Both the position numbers and the translations under genes were made by a program. Source: an uncultured Flavobacteriales bacterium (GTDB lineage Bacteria; Bacteroidota; Bacteroidia; Flavobacteriales_D; Parvicellaceae). From it: DNA of 64,000 bases. The notes below the pieces were generated by a model that made no database searches, was not told where the DNA came from, and saw nothing but the letters and a program-made list of their open reading frames with translations. Every line of letters starts with the position of its first letter. Positions within the stretch are counted from its first letter, which is position 1. Shown piece after piece: positions 28,289 to 37,536 of this stretch. The stretch lies in the NCBI GenBank assembly GCA_943788115.1, contig CALSPA010000005.1:1-64000 (forward strand). The letters are read 5' to 3'.

Positions 28289-29652
28289 TATTTAAATAAA
28301 TGAAGTAAAACTTCTTGTATTTTACCAACTTTAATTATTTTAATTTCAGAAGACTTTAAATCTAATTCTTTTTATGTATTTACTTAGGAAGATGGTTTTG
28401 AAACCCATCTTCTGAGCTTCTATTATTCTTTGCTCTGCTCTTGATACAGGCCTTATTTCTCCGCTTAAGCCCACCTCTCCACAAAAGCAAATGGTTGATT
28501 CTATGTGTAGATCGAAATTTGAGGATAAAATAGCACAAACTACGGCGAGGTCAATGGCTGGATCATCAACTCTTGATTCCACCTGTAATGTTCAAAAAAA
28601 CATCTTTAGACGCTATTTTAAATCCGCATCTTTTTTCTAATACCGCAAGTAAGCATATTAAGCCTTCTTAAATCAAACCCCGTTGATGACCTTTGTGGAG
28701 TTCCATATGCAGCAGAACTTGTTAAGGCCTGAATCTCTATTAGTATTGGTCTAAGACCTTCTAAGCTAGCAGCGATTGCTACACCGCTTAGTAATTCTTG
28801 ATGATTGTTTATGAGTACTTTACTTGGGTTTTCAACTTCAATTAACCCCTTTGAGGTCATTTCATAAATTCCAATTTCATTTGTGCTTCCAAATCGGTTT
28901 TTAATGCTTCTAATTATTCTATAGATGTGGTGCTGATCTCCTTCAAATTGTAGAACAGTATCTACCATGTGCTCTAATATTTTAGGCCCTGCTATGCTTC
29001 CCTCTTTGTTGATATGACCTATAAGTAGAACAGGAATGTTGTTTAGTTTTGCATATTTGACTATTTGAGAGGTGCTTTCTTTAATTTGTGAAACACTGCC
29101 TGGAGATGAATCTACAGTTTCTGATTGAATCGTTTGAATAGAATCGATAACAATAAATTGTGGTTTAAGCTGATTAGCCTGATGAATTATTTGTTGTAAG
29201 TTGGTTTCTTGAAGTAAATAGCAATTATCCATATCCCCTCCAATTCTCTCAGCTCTAAGTTTAATTTGTTCATCACTTTCTTCTCCTGAAACGTATAAAC
29301 ATTTATTGTTTGATGAAAGTGCAATATTGAGAGTTAAAGTAGATTTTCCAATTCCAGGTTCCCCTCCAATTAAGACAACTGAACCCTGAACAAGCCCACC
29401 GCCAAGAACTCTATTAAATTCTTTGTCTAAAAATTTAATTCTTTGAGAAACTAGAGGTTGGACATCTTTGATTAACTGAGGTTTAGCAGATTTTATTAGT
29501 GAACCACTAATGAGTTTTTCAATGGGACTAGATTTCTGGATAACTTCTTCTACAAATGTATTCCATTCATTGCAAGAGCTACATTTTCCAATCCACTTAC
29601 TTGATTGGTTTCCACAATTTTGACAAAAAAAACTTGATTTCACTTTTACCAT
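28289..29652 (-). pseudogene. radA: DNA repair protein RadA, interrupted by three apparent +1 frameshifts
   Basis: The intact 5' part (28618-29652, 344 residues) has the C4 zinc finger (CQNCG ... CSSC), Walker A GGEPGIGKST, Walker B FIVIDSIQT and the KNRFGSTNE motif. The rest is spread over other frames. Removing one base near 28650 (ctt[a]ctt on the minus strand) restores LNMLLAVLEKRCGFKIASKD; removing one near 28574 restores GGIRVDDPAIDLAVV; removing one from the A5 run at 28369-28373 restores a normal tail ending VGKIQEVLLHLFK with a stop at 28289-28291. Total length after correction is that of RadA (~454). Coding is otherwise perfectly conserved, which favours sequence error over decay. 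RadA is a RecA-like ATPase that acts in branch migration during recombination. Confidence 0.85.
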
Positions 29653-29732
29653 TGTGTAAATATAAATAATGAGTACCTACAAATTTTACGTTGTGTAAAA
29701 CAAATTTTTTGTGTAAATACTTGCTATGAATG

Positions 29733-31163
29733 CTATTGTTTAGGCGCAATGTATAGGTCTATTGCAACTATAATTGCAATGAAACCCCAAACAGGAACAG
29801 AAGCTTTATCAGTATCTAAGTAGTTATTTAAAATTCCATGAGTAAAATAAGTTACTAGACCTAAAAGTAACATCATTACCAATCGTTTTAAATCTGGATC
29901 TTCTAATCTTATGTACAATGTTGACGCTTTGTAAAAAATAAAAATAACTAGTAATAGCATTATTAAAAGTCCAGGTATTCCTTGTTCAGAAAGAGGTCCT
30001 AAATATTCACTGTGAGCATTGCCTCCATCACCAAAATTAGTACTGATAATTGTTAAATCTGATGCGTCTTGAAATGGAGCATAAACAAATGAGTAAGTGC
30101 CTGGTCCCCATCCGTAAATAGGGCGCTCTTTAGTAAGTTTAATAGCTGAGTTCCATCTGTTAAAGCGCTCTAAATTTGACGCATCTGAACTAATATTTGA
30201 CATTGACTCAACTCTTTCTCCAAAATCTTCAGTTGTGTGTTCAGCATTGTTTTTTCCTAACATGTAGCTGATTTCAGTATAATTAACCCCAATAATAATT
30301 ATTGCAATCATTCCAAGAGAAAACAACCATTTAAATTTAATTTTAAATACAAACAGTAAATAAATTATGCCTGCTCCAAAAACACTTACCCAAGCAGCTC
30401 TAGTATAGCTGTAGAAAAGTGCAACACAAAAAATTAAAAAAATAATACGCAATAAATTTTTAGTGTAAAATTCTTGCTTAGGTTTCATCATGAACCCGAT
30501 AATAATGGGGAAAAATAAAGCAATTATTGCTCCGTAAGAGGTGTGATCTTTAAAGAACGGCCACATTACCCAATGTCCTGCTTCTTCACTGAATCCATAA
30601 GATGCATGAGTGATTAAAGTGTATAATAAAACAATTGTTAATGGAATTAAGAAAGCCCATAAGAATTTTTCAATGTAATTAATGCCTTTCTTAAAGATAT
30701 GAATACCAAGAAAATATATTGGAATAACAAACCATAATCTTGCTAAAAAGAATTTAAAAGATACAATAGGGAATTCACTTAAAACAGAAGTGATCAAAAT
30801 CCAAACTAGTTGTAATAGTACTAAAAAAGAAATAGGATGTTTCCAAAACGTGTTTAAAGAAAAATTAGGTTGGAAAAAGGTTTTAAATAAATAGATAAAA
30901 ATCAGTCCTAACAATAGTGGTTCAGTTGGTAGGTAAATTCCAATATTTCCTGAGCCTAAGGTTTCTAGATTAAATGAAAGTGGGGTAAAAAAAACAATAA
31001 TATAAAATAATTTTTCAATGCTAAAAATGGCAAAATATATAATTAAAAGTGCTAAGGGTAAAAGCAAGAAGAAGTAAAAATCTCTGTAAATTAGAAAGAC
31101 ATTGCCTAATAGGAATACAATTCCTAGAAGAAGTATTAAGTTTTTTTTTAGAGAAATGAGCAT
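29733..31163 (-). CDS. O-antigen ligase / polymerase-like membrane protein (Wzy/WaaL family)
   Basis: 476 residues, hydrophobic, with about 10-12 predicted membrane segments and one large loop (~310-400) that carries the family's GWGPGTYSFVYAP and NAHSEYLGPLSEQGIPGLL motifs (Wzy_C/O-antigen ligase). This class joins or polymerises lipid-linked polysaccharide units at the periplasmic face. It starts 1 nt after the stop of the chain-length determinant gene, and with that and the flippase gene forms an export/polymerisation trio. Ligase and polymerase cannot be separated from sequence alone. Confidence 0.85.
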   Translation of the reverse strand: MLISLKKNLILLLGIVFLLGNVFLIYRDFYFFLLLPLALLIIYFAIFSIEKLFYIIVFFTPLSFNLETLGSGNIGIYLPTEPLLLGLIFIYLFKTFFQPNFSLNTFWKHPISFLVLLQLVWILITSVLSEFPIVSFKFFLARLWFVIPIYFLGIHIFKKGINYIEKFLWAFLIPLTIVLLYTLITHASYGFSEEAGHWVMWPFFKDHTSYGAIIALFFPIIIGFMMKPKQEFYTKNLLRIIFLIFCVALFYSYTRAAWVSVFGAGIIYLLFVFKIKFKWLFSLGMIAIIIIGVNYTEISYMLGKNNAEHTTEDFGERVESMSNISSDASNLERFNRWNSAIKLTKERPIYGWGPGTYSFVYAPFQDASDLTIISTNFGDGGNAHSEYLGPLSEQGIPGLLIMLLLVIFIFYKASTLYIRLEDPDLKRLVMMLLLGLVTYFTHGILNNYLDTDKASVPVWGFIAIIVAIDLYIAPKQ

Positions 31164-31164
31164 A

Positions 31165-32154
31165 TTAATTTATCTCTATTTCTTTTATTTTTTCTTTAAA
31201 TAAGAGTAAAATAATTACAAAAAACAGAGTGGATAAAGTTGAAATAACAACTATTAACCATCTAACTGGGTAAGTTTTCTTTTCAGCAGGAGATGCTTTT
31301 TCAACTGTGAATTTATGAGATGGGAAGCTCTTGGCATCTGTTTCTGCTTGTTCGTAAGAAGATTTCAATGTCGCTATTCTTTCAGAAAGAAATTCTGTTT
31401 CTATTTGAAAAGCTTTTAAAGTACTTCCAAATAATTCTGTCATTTTTATTTTTTCTTTGTAAGCTAACTTAGTAGATTGGTCAGGAGCTTTTAACATGGC
31501 ATCTGTTAATCCTTGGTAGGCATCTGCAGTAACAACTCCTAAGGAAGATAGTTTAGACATAGTATCCCTTAAATCTTGCATCTCATTTTCAAGTTTCTTA
31601 AGTTTCTCTTTTTTTATGTTGTAATCTGTTATTGCTCTAGCATGTATCATGGCATTTTTTGTGCTGTCAAAAAGTGCGGCAATATCATTTGCAATTAAAG
31701 CTGCAGTATCTGGGGATTTGTCTAAAACTTTAATTAAAACTGCTCCATTTTGATTTCTTTCAAAATTAATATTGTCTGCATATGTTTCATTAAGCTCTGT
31801 ATATATGTATTTGCCAGTTGTGTCAACATCGTAATGCTTCAATAGATTATATTCTAAAACTATTTTTTCTCTAATAACTGCAGATTCTAAAATTTGAAGC
31901 ATTTGCTCAGCTTCTTCTTCTTCTCCAAATTTAGAAACTGTTTGGTCTTCATTGTTTACTTCTCCAAAAGTCACACTACTAGTTTTTGAGGGGTAAAGCG
32001 TAACTGTTGATTCAAATTTCTCTTCAATGATTAGAGCAACTCCTGAGGAGACTATAGCTGATATCAACCCAATAATAATAAGCGTTTTCTTGTTTTTCCA
32101 TAAAAACCCAATGAGATCCATTGAATTCATATCGTTATTGTTTTTTTGATTCAT
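31165..32154 (-). CDS. Wzz-like polysaccharide chain-length determinant / co-polymerase
   Basis: 329 residues. N-terminal domain with membrane segment 1 (~30-50, TLIIIGLISAIVSSGVALI), a long periplasmic region rich in predicted coiled coil (~170-275), and membrane segment 2 near the C-terminus (~300-320) after a Pro-rich stretch KASPAEKKTYPVRW. This is the standard Wzz/PCP topology; there is no tyrosine kinase domain. It would set the length of the polysaccharide made by the adjacent Wzy-like protein, 1 nt downstream. Confidence 0.85.
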   Translation of the reverse strand: MNQKNNNDMNSMDLIGFLWKNKKTLIIIGLISAIVSSGVALIIEEKFESTVTLYPSKTSSVTFGEVNNEDQTVSKFGEEEEAEQMLQILESAVIREKIVLEYNLLKHYDVDTTGKYIYTELNETYADNINFERNQNGAVLIKVLDKSPDTAALIANDIAALFDSTKNAMIHARAITDYNIKKEKLKKLENEMQDLRDTMSKLSSLGVVTADAYQGLTDAMLKAPDQSTKLAYKEKIKMTELFGSTLKAFQIETEFLSERIATLKSSYEQAETDAKSFPSHKFTVEKASPAEKKTYPVRWLIVVISTLSTLFFVIILLLFKEKIKEIEIN

Positions 32155-32223
32155 TATTGTAGGTTTAGCTTTAAAAAAATTTGATGGTAAAAGTAATTCA
32201 TACTTCCCAAGAGAACAAATAAA

Positions 32224-33705
32224 TCAATTGTTTGAGATTTGTGATTTACTTTTTTCATTAATAATTGCTAAAATAGATTTTATACTAATCATTCCAGTAG
32301 AAATAGAAATAATAACTAGAGCAAAAAAGGTTATTAAAATTGAAATAATCCATGAACAAGAAAGAAAGGGAATAATTTGTAATACACTATAAGAAAGAAT
32401 AAAGAAAAGAGAAAAGCTGATTTTATCTTTTTTAATAACTGATAATTTCAACAATTTAACTGCTATTATTACTTGAAAAAGTGCAGTTAAGGCTTGGGTA
32501 ATTAGACTAGCTAATGCTGCCCCTTCTGCTCCAGATTCAGGGATCATTATGAAATTTAACACAATGTTTATAATCACTCCAAAAAAGGCAAGTACATTTA
32601 GGTGTTTTAATGCCCCTTTTGCAGTTAATACAGTCCCAAAAATATAGGTGGTAGAAATAGCAATAAAAGATAGCATTAAATATCCAAATGCAGTTGCAGA
32701 ATGCTGAAGATCTTGATCATTAATGTCATACCTCCAATGAATAATTTCATCTTGAAAACAAAAACCAGTTAGACCAATGGTTACAGAAATTCCTAATAAA
32801 AGTTTTAGAGATAGAATAAGAATAGAATCCACTCTTTCATTGTTTTTTATAAGCTTACTGAAAATGGGCAAAAGAAGACCTGCAAAAATGTATCCTATCA
32901 TATTAGCCGCCATGAAAAATCGATAACCTCTTGCATAAGCTGCAGATTCTATGTTTCCATTTTCATGAATTCTTTCAAGCATAACTGCATCTGAATAATA
33001 ATAAACTGCCATTAATAGTATAAGAAGAGCAAAAGGAAAGCTTCTTTTTAAAATCATTATTGAGAAAGCAAATTCCCATTTAAATGAAAATTCTTTTGTT
33101 TGCCTAAGAACAAGCAAAAATCCAAGTAAACAGGTTATCCCATAAGCAATTGTTTGGGCATAAATAAACCACTCAATTTTAAATGGTGTATTGGTTAGTC
33201 CTCCCCATAAGAGTGCACTGCAAATAATAATTAATAATAATCGATCTAAAACAGAAAGTATACTGTCTTCTTTGAATCTTAATAAGCCCGCTAGGTTAGA
33301 TCTGAAATATTGAGTAAAAGCAATTAAAATTTGATTGAATCCTAAAATTGTTAAAATTTTTAGCTGGTAATCAGAGTAATTGAAAAATAAACCAATTAGT
33401 AATAAAATTATAAGATATACTATGGTTAAAAGAAGTCTTAATGTGAAAATTCCAGAAAAATGTTTAGAAAGCAATTGACTGTGCTGCGCTATATTTCTTG
33501 TGTTAAAGTTAATTATTCCTAAATCAAGAAAAATATTTCCTATAAACGTTAACCCTAAAAGACTAAAGTATACACCATAACTACCTTCAGCATTTATCTC
33601 TACTTGTTTTAGGATTTCTGCATCAATGCCTAGGATGTAAAAAGGCTTTATTAGCAAATTCAATAAAAGAACAAGAGCTAAGTTGTATATGAATTTTTTT
33701 TGCAT
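32224..33705 (-). CDS. Polysaccharide flippase (Wzx/MATE-like)
   Basis: About 493 residues with roughly 12-14 predicted membrane helices and the pattern of the polysaccharide-biosynthesis/MurJ-MATE superfamily: NFNTRNIAQ near TM2 and the final PESGAEGAALASLITQ loop, which is highly typical. It would move undecaprenyl-linked oligosaccharide across the inner membrane. I take the ATG at 33703-33705 over the GTG three codons upstream (33714). Lies just upstream of the wzz- and wzy-like genes on the same strand. Confidence 0.85.
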   Translation of the reverse strand: MQKKFIYNLALVLLLNLLIKPFYILGIDAEILKQVEINAEGSYGVYFSLLGLTFIGNIFLDLGIINFNTRNIAQHSQLLSKHFSGIFTLRLLLTIVYLIILLLIGLFFNYSDYQLKILTILGFNQILIAFTQYFRSNLAGLLRFKEDSILSVLDRLLLIIICSALLWGGLTNTPFKIEWFIYAQTIAYGITCLLGFLLVLRQTKEFSFKWEFAFSIMILKRSFPFALLILLMAVYYYSDAVMLERIHENGNIESAAYARGYRFFMAANMIGYIFAGLLLPIFSKLIKNNERVDSILILSLKLLLGISVTIGLTGFCFQDEIIHWRYDINDQDLQHSATAFGYLMLSFIAISTTYIFGTVLTAKGALKHLNVLAFFGVIINIVLNFIMIPESGAEGAALASLITQALTALFQVIIAVKLLKLSVIKKDKISFSLFFILSYSVLQIIPFLSCSWIISILITFFALVIISISTGMISIKSILAIINEKSKSQISNN

Positions 33706-33781
33706 TAAAAGCACCTTTTATTTGCTAAAGATAAGCATCAACTGCAAAGAAAAAACAAATAAAATTCAATTGAGATTATTT

Positions 33782-36196
33782 TTATTCATCCAGGTAAACT
33801 CTAACAACTCTTTCAGAAATTGAAGTTAATATTTCGTAAGGAATGGTGTTTATATCTTCTGCCATTTGAGTGATAAGTCGATTGTTTCCAAAAATCTCAA
33901 CTGAATCACCTTCTTTAACAGAAACATTTGTTATGTCAATCATTGTCATGTCCATACAAACTGATCCAATTACAGGAACATTTGCACCATTTATATAAAC
34001 GCTTCCTTTAAGATTACTGAATGCTCTAGAAAAGCCATCTGCATAGCCAATTGGTATAATTCCAATTTTAGTAGGCTGATCAACTTTGTGCATTGTACCA
34101 TAACCAACAGAGTCACCTTTGTTAATTTTTTTGATTTGAGAGATTTTTGTTTTTAAACTAAGAACAGGAAGTGTTGATTTGTTTTTTGATATTCCATAAA
34201 TTCCTAATCCTAATCTTACCATATCATAGTGTTTGTTTTTAAACCTCTCTATTCCTGCCGTATTAAGCATGTGTTTAATAAGTGAATAACCAAGGGCGCT
34301 TTCCAGTTTTTTTGTGATATTATCAAAAGTAACAAATTGTGAATGCGAGAAATTATCATCACTGGGTTTATCTGAGCTTGCCAAATGACTAAAAACCCCT
34401 TCAACCCGGATTTCAGGTTGGCTTAGTATAACACTGATAAGTTCTTCAATGGTATCTGTTTTAAATCCTAACCGGTTCATTCCAGTGTCAAATTTTAAAT
34501 GTATTGGATAGCCAGTTATGTTCAAATCAATTAAAGTGCAAATAAATCGATCTAACTGTTTTAAACTATAAATAGAAGGGGTTAGGTTATGATTAATGAT
34601 TGATCCGAAAGAGTTTTGCTCTGAATTCATAACCAAAATTGGAGTTCGAATGCCATTTTCTCTTATGGAAACTCCTTCATCCGTATAAGCAACTCCTAAA
34701 TAGTCCACATCAAGGGAAGATAATTTTTTTGCAGTTTCAACAATTCCGGCCCCATAACCGGCAGCTTTTATCATGCATAAAATTTTAGTTTTAGTTGAAA
34801 TTATCTTCTTATAGTAGGTGAAGTTTTCGTAAAGGTTTTTAAGGTTAATAGAGAGAATAGTTTCGTGAGATTTTTCTTCAAAAATGTTTGCTATTTTTTC
34901 AAATTTGAAAGATCTAGATCCTTTTAAAAGAATGGCTTTGTTTTCAATGTTTAGCTTTGCTGAAGAATTTATAAATTCAGCTGTTGTTAGAAAAAATTTA
35001 GCATTTTTAAATAATGAGGAATAGTTACATATTGTTTCCCCAATTCCAATGAAAAGGTCAATTTTTATTTCAGAAATCCAACTGGCAATTTTTTCATATG
35101 TTTTTGTTGGATTCGACAAGTTTTGATTAATGTCAGAAAGTACAACAATGGTCTTTTTATTACCTCTTTCATTTTCTAGAAATTGAAGTGCAATTTCAAT
35201 TGATGCTAGGTCAGAATTATAAGAGTCGTCAATTATTAAACTATTTTTTATGCCTTTTCTTTTTTGGAGTCTTAAAGCTATTGAAGGAAGTGTCAAGCTT
35301 AATTCATTAATTTTTTTTGGAGATAATCCAAAGTGTAATAATAAATTAACGCAAGAACTCGCATTTTGAGCGGCAGTAATGTCCGAATGAGCAATAGTAA
35401 AGTGGTAGTTACTCCCATTCCAAATGTAATTTATTTGCTGACCGTAATTGTTCTTTTGAAAATCTAAAACATTTAAAAATTTAACTTGTTTATTATCTAC
35501 TAAAGAATCTATCTTTTGAAATATTTTTGAAGGGCCAAAACTTTTAGAGTCTTTTAATAAAATTAGTTTTTCCTTTTCAAGTTCTTCTTTTGAAATGAAG
35601 TTTTCTAAATGTGCTGTACCAATATTTGTTAATAAAGAATGGGTGGGGTTAATTATCTCTTTAAGTTTTGTCATTTCGCCAGGGCGAGATACTCCTGCTT
35701 CAATAATTGCAAGTTCATGTTCTTTGTTTATCATGAGTAAAGAAAGAGGAACTCCTAGTTGAGAATTGTAACTTTTAGGGCTTCTAATAATGTTGAATTT
35801 AGCGCTTAGAAAATAATATAACCACTCTTTTACAATGGTTTTTCCATTACTACCTGTAACTGCAATTACTGGAATATTAAATTTATTTCGGTGTTTTTTA
35901 GCCCATTTTTGGAGTGCTGATAATGTGTTTTCAACTTCAATAAAATTTGCTTCTGGAACCAAATTGGTTTGATTTTTTTCTACTAAAAAATTTCTTATAC
36001 CATTGTTATAAGCCGATTTTATGAATTTGTGACCATCTCTATTATCCCCTTTAATAGCAATAAATAATGATTTAGGTCCACAAAGTGGACTTCTGCTGTC
36101 AGTTATTATTTGATTGATTTCTGAAGATGAATTCCCTATAATGCTACCATCAACTAAAATTCCAATATCTTCTAGATTATAGTTGTTTAGCATCAT
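33782..36196 (-). CDS. murF-alr: Bifunctional UDP-MurNAc-tripeptide:D-Ala-D-Ala ligase / alanine racemase
   Basis: 804 residues. Residues 1-~440 are MurF: substrate-binding start, ATP loop AVTGSNGKTIVKEW, NIGTAHLENF and DDSYNSDLASIEIAL. Residues ~445-804 are alanine racemase: PLP-binding Lys in CMIKAAGYGAG, HLKFDTGMNRLGF, catalytic Tyr in KGDSVGYGTMH, IPIGYADGFSR, and VCMDMTMIDIT. One chain thus makes D-Ala (racemase) and adds D-Ala-D-Ala to the peptidoglycan precursor (MurF). The fusion is known in Bacteroidetes. Its 5' end overlaps the 3' end of tdk by 20 nt, which suggests translational coupling. No separate ddl was seen. Confidence 0.95.
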   Translation of the reverse strand: MMLNNYNLEDIGILVDGSIIGNSSSEINQIITDSRSPLCGPKSLFIAIKGDNRDGHKFIKSAYNNGIRNFLVEKNQTNLVPEANFIEVENTLSALQKWAKKHRNKFNIPVIAVTGSNGKTIVKEWLYYFLSAKFNIIRSPKSYNSQLGVPLSLLMINKEHELAIIEAGVSRPGEMTKLKEIINPTHSLLTNIGTAHLENFISKEELEKEKLILLKDSKSFGPSKIFQKIDSLVDNKQVKFLNVLDFQKNNYGQQINYIWNGSNYHFTIAHSDITAAQNASSCVNLLLHFGLSPKKINELSLTLPSIALRLQKRKGIKNSLIIDDSYNSDLASIEIALQFLENERGNKKTIVVLSDINQNLSNPTKTYEKIASWISEIKIDLFIGIGETICNYSSLFKNAKFFLTTAEFINSSAKLNIENKAILLKGSRSFKFEKIANIFEEKSHETILSINLKNLYENFTYYKKIISTKTKILCMIKAAGYGAGIVETAKKLSSLDVDYLGVAYTDEGVSIRENGIRTPILVMNSEQNSFGSIINHNLTPSIYSLKQLDRFICTLIDLNITGYPIHLKFDTGMNRLGFKTDTIEELISVILSQPEIRVEGVFSHLASSDKPSDDNFSHSQFVTFDNITKKLESALGYSLIKHMLNTAGIERFKNKHYDMVRLGLGIYGISKNKSTLPVLSLKTKISQIKKINKGDSVGYGTMHKVDQPTKIGIIPIGYADGFSRAFSNLKGSVYINGANVPVIGSVCMDMTMIDITNVSVKEGDSVEIFGNNRLITQMAEDINTIPYEILTSISERVVRVYLDE

Positions 36197-36770
36197 TTTT
36201 TAAAGCGTTTTGAAAACATTTCCTGCAAAGCGGCTCATATTCTTGTGTCTCTCCAAGTAAAACTAAGCCATCTTCTTTTGTTTTTCTATGTGAAAATTGT
36301 GCAAGATCTCCACACCCCAAACATATGGCATGAACTTTACTTACGAATTCAGCTACGGCCATTAAATTTGGAATTGGACCAAAAGGTATGCCTTTGAAAT
36401 CCATATCTAGGCCAGCAACAATTACTCTTATGCCATTGTTTGCTAATTTCATACAAACTTCAGGGAGATGCTCGTCAAAAAATTGTGCTTCATCAACTCC
36501 AATAACTTCAATGTTATTGGAAAGGGCTAGTATTTCTTTAGAATTAGAAACAGCTTTAGATTGAATGGCATTCTTATTATGACTAACTACATTTTCCTGA
36601 TGATATCTAGAATCTACAGTGGGTTTAAATATTTGAACTTGCTGATTTGCATATTGAGCTCTTCGTAACCTGCGAATTAGCTCTTCTGTTTTACCTGAAA
36701 ACATAGAGCCACAAACTACCTCGATCCACCCTTTTCTATTCTTTTTATTTCCTTTTCGTTCTAGAAACAT
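36177..36770 (-). CDS. tdk: Thymidine kinase
   Basis: About 197 residues from the ATG at 36768-36770 (MFLERKGNK); an ATG 20 codons further up would add a stretch absent from the family. P-loop VCGSMFSGKTEELIRR, the DEAQFF motif (Walker B-like, catalytic Glu), lasso region, and a zinc site from CLGCG and CRKC near the end. It phosphorylates thymidine for salvage into dTMP. Its last 20 nt overlap murF-alr. Confidence 0.93.
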   Translation of the reverse strand: MFLERKGNKKNRKGWIEVVCGSMFSGKTEELIRRLRRAQYANQQVQIFKPTVDSRYHQENVVSHNKNAIQSKAVSNSKEILALSNNIEVIGVDEAQFFDEHLPEVCMKLANNGIRVIVAGLDMDFKGIPFGPIPNLMAVAEFVSKVHAICLGCGDLAQFSHRKTKEDGLVLLGETQEYEPLCRKCFQNALKNDAKQL

Positions 36771-36867
36771 AAGTTTGATTTTTTTCGTGTTAGTGTTGAT
36801 AAAATCAACAAAAAAGTATACAAGTCTCACAAATTTATTGAAATTTGCTTAGTACAAACCTATTGTT

Positions 36868-37536
36868 ATGAGTTCTGCCAATTATAAAAATTTATATGCC
36901 TTAATTTCCACCCTTTCTGAAGGAGTTAAAAAGATGGAAAAAGGAAATTTAAATCCTCTTCAAGTTGAGCTACTTCTCGATGATGCAAGGTCTTTACATG
37001 AGAGACTTGCTGTAATTCAATACTTGTCTTTTGAAAAACAAGTCAAGGCTGAAGAAGAGGCTGATAATGAAAGTGAAAAAGAAAAGAAAAAACCTTTTGG
37101 AATTAAATTTGATGCAGTAGAAAAACAAGAAGTATTAACAAAACAAATTGATTTAGAAGAGTCTATTGATGAGGTTTTAGAGACTAATGTTAAAGAGAAG
37201 ATTCCTGATGTGAAAGATGATTCTAATGTTAGCTCTTCCTTAAATGATAGGTTTGCGCAAACTGAAACTTCTAGCTTGGCAGATCAATTAGGTAAACAGC
37301 CTATCAAAGATTTAATTAGTGCGATAGGTTTAAATGAGAAGTTTCTTTTTGTTGAACAGCTTTTCAATAATGATGCAGATGCTTACAAAGAGCAATTGAA
37401 AATATTGAATTCCATGAATTCTTTTGATGAAGCAATAAATTATATCAATAATCAATTAAAGAATAAGTTTGAATGGAAGTTGAAAGGAAAGGTAGAGAAA
37501 AAATTTATTAGATTAATTGAAAGAAGATATTTATGA
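36868..37536 (+). CDS. Conserved hypothetical protein with Bacteroidetes-type C-terminal motif
   Basis: 222 residues, cytoplasmic, strongly charged. N-terminal helix-rich part (1-75), a variable acidic/Lys-rich linker (~75-145), then a conserved-looking C-terminal block: PIKDLISAIGLNEKFLFV, ELF-like EQLFNNDADAYKEQL, MNSFDEAINYIN and a final KKFIRLIERRYL. The same block occurs in proteins of unknown function across Bacteroidetes, as far as I recall. Its stop overlaps the next start (ATGA at 37533-37536), so it is coupled to the M28 peptidase gene. Function unknown. Confidence 0.7.
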   Translation: MSSANYKNLYALISTLSEGVKKMEKGNLNPLQVELLLDDARSLHERLAVIQYLSFEKQVKAEEEADNESEKEKKKPFGIKFDAVEKQEVLTKQIDLEESIDEVLETNVKEKIPDVKDDSNVSSSLNDRFAQTETSSLADQLGKQPIKDLISAIGLNEKFLFVEQLFNNDADAYKEQLKILNSMNSFDEAINYINNQLKNKFEWKLKGKVEKKFIRLIERRYL

